Assembly (NCBI GenBank): GCA_002439585.1
Contig: DJOF01000008.1
Location: 332,445-396,444, forward strand
Source of the DNA: Bacteroidales bacterium UBA6445
Lineage (GTDB): Bacteria; Bacteroidota; Bacteroidia; Bacteroidales; UBA932
Direction of reading: 5' to 3'
DNA length: 64,000 nt
Shown here piece by piece: positions 58,886 through 64,000 of this stretch (position 1 is the first letter of the stretch; each line of letters opens with the position of its first letter). The position numbers were made by a program, and so were the translations under genes. The notes beneath the pieces were generated by a model that did not search any database, was not told where the DNA came from, and worked only from the letters and a program-made list of their open reading frames with translations.

Positions 58886-60832
58886 TTAATCGCCCTTTAT
58901 TCTGTCAAACTCCACTATCATCACAGAACGAGGTGCGACTACCGAGGAGTCAGATACTTCTACCGCCTCACCCGTGAGCACATTGTGACCGCTGCTAAGG
59001 CTATTTGCGATCTCGGCATAGTGAGACCATGGCACGGTTTTCTTGCCGCGGGAGTTGTTGATGAACACAAATACGGCTTCAGTGTCATTGTATCTGAAAT
59101 ATCCGTAAGTGTTGTCCCTTGTGAGGAAATGCAGTGTCTTCCCGCTGTGTATCACCTCCTTTCCCTTGCGCCAATTGAATAGTCTGGCAGTGAAGTCATG
59201 CAGCTCGGCCATCTGTCCTGCGGATATGGGATTTCCGTCAGTGTTTACAGTAGCCGCGGCGCGTCCCTCAGCGGTAAATAGATTAAACTCATCACCTTGC
59301 CAGCCTCCAGGGAAATCAACCCGTAGGCCTCCGTGTCCCTGAGACAGGTCTTTGGAAACGAACATCATCTCGTCTCCGGCAAATATCTGTGGTATGCCTC
59401 TGATTGTGGCCATAAGCGTCATCACAATCTTGAGCCTATCGGGATTTTTACGGATTGCGTCTCCGATCCTGTCTGTATCGTGGTTACCTGGAAAGATGAG
59501 CATTTTTCCAAGGTCATGGTACACAAAGTCATGTGACAGGCAATCGTAGATCTTGCTAAGCCCGTTGCCCCATTGCAGACTATCTGTCGCGACACCGGCA
59601 CGTATGGCGTCCATCAAAGGAAAATCCATTATTGACGGGAGATGTGAGTTAAAGCCGTCCTTGTTGGCATTTCCTCCTTGCCAGTAAGCAAGCTGTGGTA
59701 TAGATCCGGTCCAGCATTCCCCAACTATGTTGAAGCCTGGATATTCGTCACTCACCGCCTTGCACCAGCGACTCATGGGCTCTTTCTCATTGTACGGGTA
59801 AGTATCAACCCTAAATCCGTCTAGCCCCGAGTATTCGATCCACCATATTGCCCATTGCTGAAAATATTTGAGTACAAATGGATTATCAAGGTTCATGTCT
59901 GGCATTCCAGGTACGAACCAGCCGCTCTCCTCGATGTTGCGGTCATATTCCGAAGCATTCGGATCCATTTGTGTCGAGAAACAGTGGTTGGTCTGGGTAT
60001 AATTGTCGAAATTGTGCACCCAGTCTTTGAACGGCATATCCTGCATCCACCAGTGCCCCAGGCCACAGTGATTGGTGACTATGTCCATTATGACCTTGAG
60101 ACCTTTCCCATGAGCCTTGTCTACAAACTCCTTATACAGGACATTGCTGCCGAATCTCGGGTCTATCTTGTAATAGTCAGTGCACGCATAGCCGTGGTAA
60201 GAGCCGCGTCTGTCATTGTCTGAGAGAAGGGGAGTGCACCAGATAGCAGTAGCACCGAGTCCGGATATATAATCAAGATGGTCGATGATGCCCTGTATAT
60301 CACCTCCGTGCCTTCCGAAGTAAGCTTCCCTGTCAGCTTTCTCGGTAGTATCTTCCGTGCTGTCATTGGACGGATCTCCGTTGGCAAATCGGTCGGGCAT
60401 TATAAGGTAGACCATGTCGGAAGTGCCGAAGCTTGTGCGAGTGGCAGATCCCTCATTTCGGGATGCTATCTCATAAGGATACTTGAATGCTGCCTTACCG
60501 TTGTTAGAGAATACAAGATAATATGTCCCTGCGGCAGCCTTGTCTGAAATTTCGATGTCGGCAAACAGATAATTAGGACTGTCGGCCTTATGGACTGCCT
60601 TTACGTAAACTCCCTTTCCTCCTGCCACTGAGATATCGTATCCGGAGATACCTTCTCCGCGTACCATCAACTGGAGATCAGTCTTCATCCCAGTCCACCA
60701 TGTGGGTGGCTCTACTCCTGCAATCTGATCAGGAGTAGAGTCTGCAACGCCAGGTATGCCATCAGTGCTACCGCTACATGCGCCTAAACATGCCATACAA
60801 CTTATAAAAGGTGTCAATATCCTATATTTCAT
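58886..60832 (-). CDS. GH13 alpha-amylase-like lipoprotein (SusA-like)
   Basis: 648 residues. Lipoprotein signal with LGAC (Cys19). N-terminal beta domain to about 130 (cyclomaltodextrinase N-type), then the GH13 barrel: DIVTNHCG, GFRVDTYPYN (nucleophile Asp), NIVGECWTG (acid/base Glu), FPGNHDTDRIG (third Asp). C-terminal beta domain. It resembles SusA/neopullulanase-type enzymes, which cleave alpha-1,4 bonds of malto-oligosaccharides and cyclodextrins. Lipid-anchored, so periplasmic or surface-exposed. It follows the next GH13 gene by one base, so both are in one transcript. Confidence 0.88.
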   Translation of the reverse strand: MKYRILTPFISCMACLGACSGSTDGIPGVADSTPDQIAGVEPPTWWTGMKTDLQLMVRGEGISGYDISVAGGKGVYVKAVHKADSPNYLFADIEISDKAAAGTYYLVFSNNGKAAFKYPYEIASRNEGSATRTSFGTSDMVYLIMPDRFANGDPSNDSTEDTTEKADREAYFGRHGGDIQGIIDHLDYISGLGATAIWCTPLLSDNDRRGSYHGYACTDYYKIDPRFGSNVLYKEFVDKAHGKGLKVIMDIVTNHCGLGHWWMQDMPFKDWVHNFDNYTQTNHCFSTQMDPNASEYDRNIEESGWFVPGMPDMNLDNPFVLKYFQQWAIWWIEYSGLDGFRVDTYPYNEKEPMSRWCKAVSDEYPGFNIVGECWTGSIPQLAYWQGGNANKDGFNSHLPSIMDFPLMDAIRAGVATDSLQWGNGLSKIYDCLSHDFVYHDLGKMLIFPGNHDTDRIGDAIRKNPDRLKIVMTLMATIRGIPQIFAGDEMMFVSKDLSQGHGGLRVDFPGGWQGDEFNLFTAEGRAAATVNTDGNPISAGQMAELHDFTARLFNWRKGKEVIHSGKTLHFLTRDNTYGYFRYNDTEAVFVFINNSRGKKTVPWSHYAEIANSLSSGHNVLTGEAVEVSDSSVVAPRSVMIVEFDRIKGD

Positions 60833-60833
60833 T

Positions 60834-63149
60834 TTACTGATAATTTACTAATATCTTGAACTCTCCCGTTCGGAGCCATGCAGTAGCTGAACTTCCGGTC
60901 CAACTCTCACTCCTGTCGAAATAGTTCCACCAAGTGCCGTCAGACGGCAACAGAATGGTAATGTCCTTGTCCGAGGATGTGAAATTGCCCATAACGGCAA
61001 ATGTCTTGTCATTAGTCTCTCCGAAGGCAAATCGACCGTAATCCCAGTCTCCCGTCCCGACATACCATCTAAATCCGGCATCGGAAGTGAAAAACTCGGG
61101 ATTGTCCTTCCTAAATTCTATCAGCTTCTTGTATGTGTCATGAAGCTCTTTGCGTGCAGGAACTTCCAGATAGTCCCAACCCGTGGGCTTCTCAGCAGTT
61201 CTGTCTCCATTGTAATAGATAGAATAGTCATATCCGAGTTCCCCGAACTGCCATATCATCTTAGGCCCAGGTACAGTGAGGAAAAATGCTGCATTAAGGG
61301 CGGCCCTACGCATCTTGGATTCCAGCGCCACAGAGGATACTGCTTTGCTTCCGTCCTCAGAATTACCTGTATAGCAGACCCTTTCCTCGTCATGACTTTC
61401 CATATAGCCTACGAATGTTCCGAAAGGTACACCATAAGGCTCTCTGAGGCTTTCCAGACTTGTAGATCTGCCTGCAAGAGCGTCACGATAGGCTACATTA
61501 CAATTGCGCCATACCTTCATACCGGCCTCTCCAAGCACCTGGTTCTCAGGATCTACAAAATGCTCAAGTATCACTACGGCATCGGGATTGACCGCCTTGA
61601 TCGCCTCGTTGTATTCCTTGAGATAGCTCACGCGAGATGCATCGTACGATGACTCCGTTCCTGAGTTCTGTGTAAATCCCTTCGTAAGGTCGAAGCGGAA
61701 TCCATCTACCTTGTATTCATCAAGAAGGAAGCGGAGATTCTGCTTGATATATTCTCTGACCTTTGGGTTGCTATGATTCCAGTCTTGGAATACACTGAAC
61801 TGATGTGGAGCGTCAGGATTGAACCAAGGGTCTTCAGGCAGGGTCTTGTTGTTCTTTGAGTCCCAGTACATCTTGGCATATGGGTGTGCTCCGGTAGCCT
61901 GATTGTACACGACATCGAAGATGACTGCAATACCCCGGCTGTGGCATTCGTCGATGAACTTCTTGTACATATCGCGCGTGCCATAGGCTTTGTCAAGAGC
62001 GAAATAAGCATATGGGTTGTATCCCCAGCTTGAATTGCCTTCAAATTCCTGCACTGGCATAAGCTCTATCGCATTGATTCCAAGGTCTTCGAGATAGTCA
62101 AGATGCTGCATAGCCCCATTCAGATCCTTGCTTTCAGAGAAATCCCTCAGCAACAGCTCATATATTATAAGGTTGTCTGGATCTTTGATAGAGAAGTCTC
62201 CGCTCTTCCACTCGTACTCAGGAACTCCGATTTCGAATGCTGAGACGAAATCCTTTGTCCCTGAGGGGTATGAAGGCATGTCAGGATAAGTAGACGATGG
62301 TATGTAACCGTCATTCCAAGGGTCATATACAATCTCAGTATAAGGATCAATGATACGAGTGTCGCTATCCTCGTCCCCGATCCTGTATTGGAACATATAT
62401 TCCTTTCTTTTGTCGAGGCCAGTCAGAGTCGTCCACCAGCAGCCAGCAACTTCGTCTCTCTTCATCGCATATTCGCTCTCCCTTTTCCAGCCGTTGAAAT
62501 CCCCAATAAGGTAGCAGTAGTCATGACTCTTTCCTTTGGTGTCCTTGTCAAGAAGCACGAGAGTGACAGAACCATCGTCATTGTAGTTGATCCCCGGATT
62601 CATGTCTGAAGGAAGTTGCTCATTTACTATCGGGTCAGGCTCAAACGGAGTATAGGCATATTTTTCGTCTGTGACTGAGACAAACTGGTCCGGAGAGGTC
62701 TGCATAGAGCCGTCACCGTTCCTGACTACGAACCCGAGCTTCTGTACAGGAGTGTCACCAGAGTCGAAATATTCCCTGATAGTTGGCGTAAGTGACAGCT
62801 TCCATACATTCTCACCTTCGGCTATCATCCTGCATTTGGCCGTGTTCTCGCCCCATTCTGCAGGTAGATGCATCCATACGTCTTCGTATATGACTCCAGT
62901 ATGAAGATATACCTCTCCGGTGTACCCGTAGAAGTCTGAACCAGAAGATGGTGTGAATGTGATTGTACACGGGCCATCTGCATTCGGAAGTGCAGGGGAT
63001 ACATTTATACCAGAAGCCTTATCAGGATAGGCCTCTTCCGTTTCGTTGGTTGTCGGGTTCTTGATAATCCTTATGGGATCTTTCCCACAGGAGGACCCCA
63101 TAAAGATAATTGTAGCCGCTATGGCGGAAAGGAACAGTGTCCTAATCAT
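60834..63149 (-). CDS. GH13 alpha-amylase-like lipoprotein with N-terminal binding domains
   Basis: 771 residues. Lipoprotein signal with GSSC (Cys21). Residues about 45-170 form one beta-rich module (SPALPNADGPCTITFTPSSGSD), and about 190-300 a CBM48-like domain (VTLVLLDKDTKGKSHDYCYL). The GH13 barrel follows: GIAVIFDVVYNQATG, GFRFDLTKGFTQ (nucleophile), VILEHFVD (acid/base), MESHDEERV. It likely cleaves branched or cyclic alpha-glucans (pullulanase/isoamylase-like layout). Its ATG overlaps the stop of the upstream gene by one base (TAATG), indicating translational coupling. Confidence 0.87.
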   Translation of the reverse strand: MIRTLFLSAIAATIIFMGSSCGKDPIRIIKNPTTNETEEAYPDKASGINVSPALPNADGPCTITFTPSSGSDFYGYTGEVYLHTGVIYEDVWMHLPAEWGENTAKCRMIAEGENVWKLSLTPTIREYFDSGDTPVQKLGFVVRNGDGSMQTSPDQFVSVTDEKYAYTPFEPDPIVNEQLPSDMNPGINYNDDGSVTLVLLDKDTKGKSHDYCYLIGDFNGWKRESEYAMKRDEVAGCWWTTLTGLDKRKEYMFQYRIGDEDSDTRIIDPYTEIVYDPWNDGYIPSSTYPDMPSYPSGTKDFVSAFEIGVPEYEWKSGDFSIKDPDNLIIYELLLRDFSESKDLNGAMQHLDYLEDLGINAIELMPVQEFEGNSSWGYNPYAYFALDKAYGTRDMYKKFIDECHSRGIAVIFDVVYNQATGAHPYAKMYWDSKNNKTLPEDPWFNPDAPHQFSVFQDWNHSNPKVREYIKQNLRFLLDEYKVDGFRFDLTKGFTQNSGTESSYDASRVSYLKEYNEAIKAVNPDAVVILEHFVDPENQVLGEAGMKVWRNCNVAYRDALAGRSTSLESLREPYGVPFGTFVGYMESHDEERVCYTGNSEDGSKAVSSVALESKMRRAALNAAFFLTVPGPKMIWQFGELGYDYSIYYNGDRTAEKPTGWDYLEVPARKELHDTYKKLIEFRKDNPEFFTSDAGFRWYVGTGDWDYGRFAFGETNDKTFAVMGNFTSSDKDITILLPSDGTWWNYFDRSESWTGSSATAWLRTGEFKILVNYQ

Positions 63150-64000
63150 TATTGTTCTATTGTGTAGATTTTGTATTCGTAAGGCTTCATATCAAGGACT
63201 TGCGGTATCGTGGTCGTGCTTCCTGCTGTCTCGTCATAGCTTGACTTTCCTGCCTGCTCCATAGGCACTTTAATCTGAACTGTCGAGCCAGAAGTGTTGA
63301 TTACGGCAAGCATTCCATTGCCCTGCCCTCCGTCAAGCCACACGGCAACTCCGCCGCCCGTTGTCTGTATCAATTCTGGGGTATTCTTGCGGAACTTTGC
63401 TGTCTTGGCATGGATCTGCATGAAGGTGCACAACTCTTGCGTGTATTCCTTATCAGAATCCCAGTCTAGTACATTATATGTAAAGAAAGATAGGGTCTTC
63501 GGATAGGCTATTTCCTGAGAGCTGTAGATCATCATGCAGTCGGACATCATGCCTGTAAGTACAAAGGCCGCCATGGCACCGTCTTTTCCTCCGAACGCTG
63601 TGATAGGAGACTCATCATTTGCCGTCATGTCATGATTGGTTGTATATCTCATCCTGTATGCGCTCTCGGGTACACCACTGTTGTCTTCCTTGAAGAACTC
63701 GGTGAGTCCGCTCACAGTAAGTTTTCCATCGAACAAGTCCTTTACACGGTACGGTGTGTTCCATGAATATACGGCATCGAACCCCGCTTCATACAACTTG
63801 ACGTTGTTGCCTTCTGCCAGCATGAATACCTTGTCCCTGCCACCCTTGGCCTTGGCTACGGATTTGATGGCCTCGGCCCAGAAATCATTTGGTACTCCTT
63901 CTGCATAGTCGCACCTGAAACCGTCTATATCGGCCTCCTTGACCCAATAGGCCATGGCTTCAATCATAGCCTGTCTCATCTGCTGGGAGTCATAGTTCAG
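63149..64000 (-). CDS. GH13 alpha-amylase family protein, N-terminus beyond the window edge
   Basis: 284 codons up to the window edge; the frame continues past base 64000, so the internal ATG at 63979 is not the real start. GH13 motifs: DIDGFRCDYAEGVP (nucleophile Asp), FMLAEGNN (acid/base Glu), TTNHDMTAND (third Asp). C-terminal beta domain with VAVWLDGGQGNGMLAVINTSG. Function is probably alpha-glucan hydrolysis like its neighbours. The stop overlaps the next gene's ATG by one base. Confidence 0.85.
   Translation of the reverse strand: MNYDSQQMRQAMIEAMAYWVKEADIDGFRCDYAEGVPNDFWAEAIKSVAKAKGGRDKVFMLAEGNNVKLYEAGFDAVYSWNTPYRVKDLFDGKLTVSGLTEFFKEDNSGVPESAYRMRYTTNHDMTANDESPITAFGGKDGAMAAFVLTGMMSDCMMIYSSQEIAYPKTLSFFTYNVLDWDSDKEYTQELCTFMQIHAKTAKFRKNTPELIQTTGGGVAVWLDGGQGNGMLAVINTSGSTVQIKVPMEQAGKSSYDETAGSTTTIPQVLDMKPYEYKIYTIEQ

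Overview
The window is a chromosomal segment of a Bacteroidales bacterium, probably gut-associated. Three things point there. Promoters repeatedly match the Bacteroidetes form (TTTG or TTG, about 19-20 bases, then TAnnTTTG). The primary sigma factor is the short form (286 aa). The accessory genes are typical of the order: fimbrillin lipoproteins, a DUF4988 lipoprotein, GH97/GH13 starch genes, DUF4857 and an HU-CCDC81-type protein. The species cannot be named from the sequence alone.

Layout. 1-14.8 kb is mostly housekeeping: parE (C-terminus cut by the window edge), tRNA-Glu, glmM, a NamZ-like (DUF1343) protein, bL31, an ABC/DUF4857 cassette, pnuC, an FKBP isomerase, a Nudix hydrolase, the yceD-rpmF-tRNA-Arg unit, typA and guaA. 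15-20.6 kb is a surface-lipoprotein region: two fimbrillin-like lipoproteins, a DUF4988 lipoprotein and two decayed fragments. 20.7-27.2 kb holds a D-2-hydroxyacid dehydrogenase, mtgA, and fabD-nifJ. At 27.3 kb a tRNA-Arg is followed by the N-terminal stub of a tyrosine recombinase, then two secreted carbohydrate-active proteins (a DUF4965/glutaminase-like protein and a GH43). 31.8-36 kb is a four-gene glycosyltransferase operon downstream of the SRP RNA. 36.2-47.6 kb returns to core functions: cdd, mnmA with an unusual insertion, tRNA-Thr, a BaiN-like flavoprotein, a DEDDh exonuclease, dnaN, htrA, rpoD and argS. 47.7-51.1 kb is a DpnII-type GATC restriction-modification island with a truncated XRE regulator, next to the 3' end of ssrA (tmRNA). 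After tRNA-Val and tRNA-Asn come an HU-CCDC81-like membrane protein, a WYL regulator and a divergent AAA+ ATPase. The window ends in a starch operon: GH97 plus three GH13 enzymes, the last cut by the edge.

The least ordinary observation is a dispersed element of about 160 bp with terminal inverted repeats flanked by TA, looking like a MITE. Copies lie at 3209-3367, 53218-53380 and 54432-54590 (the last decayed and expanded by a 9-bp tandem repeat). Copies 2 and 3 bracket the WYL gene, and copy 3 carries the -33 box of its promoter. A separate inverted repeat, TGTACC-N7-GGTACA, sits in the promoter of the divergent AAA+ gene and is a plausible operator. I regard this WYL/AAA+ locus with its repeats as the best candidate for an undescribed system, but its function is not known from sequence. 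All calls are from reading the sequence; no database search was run.
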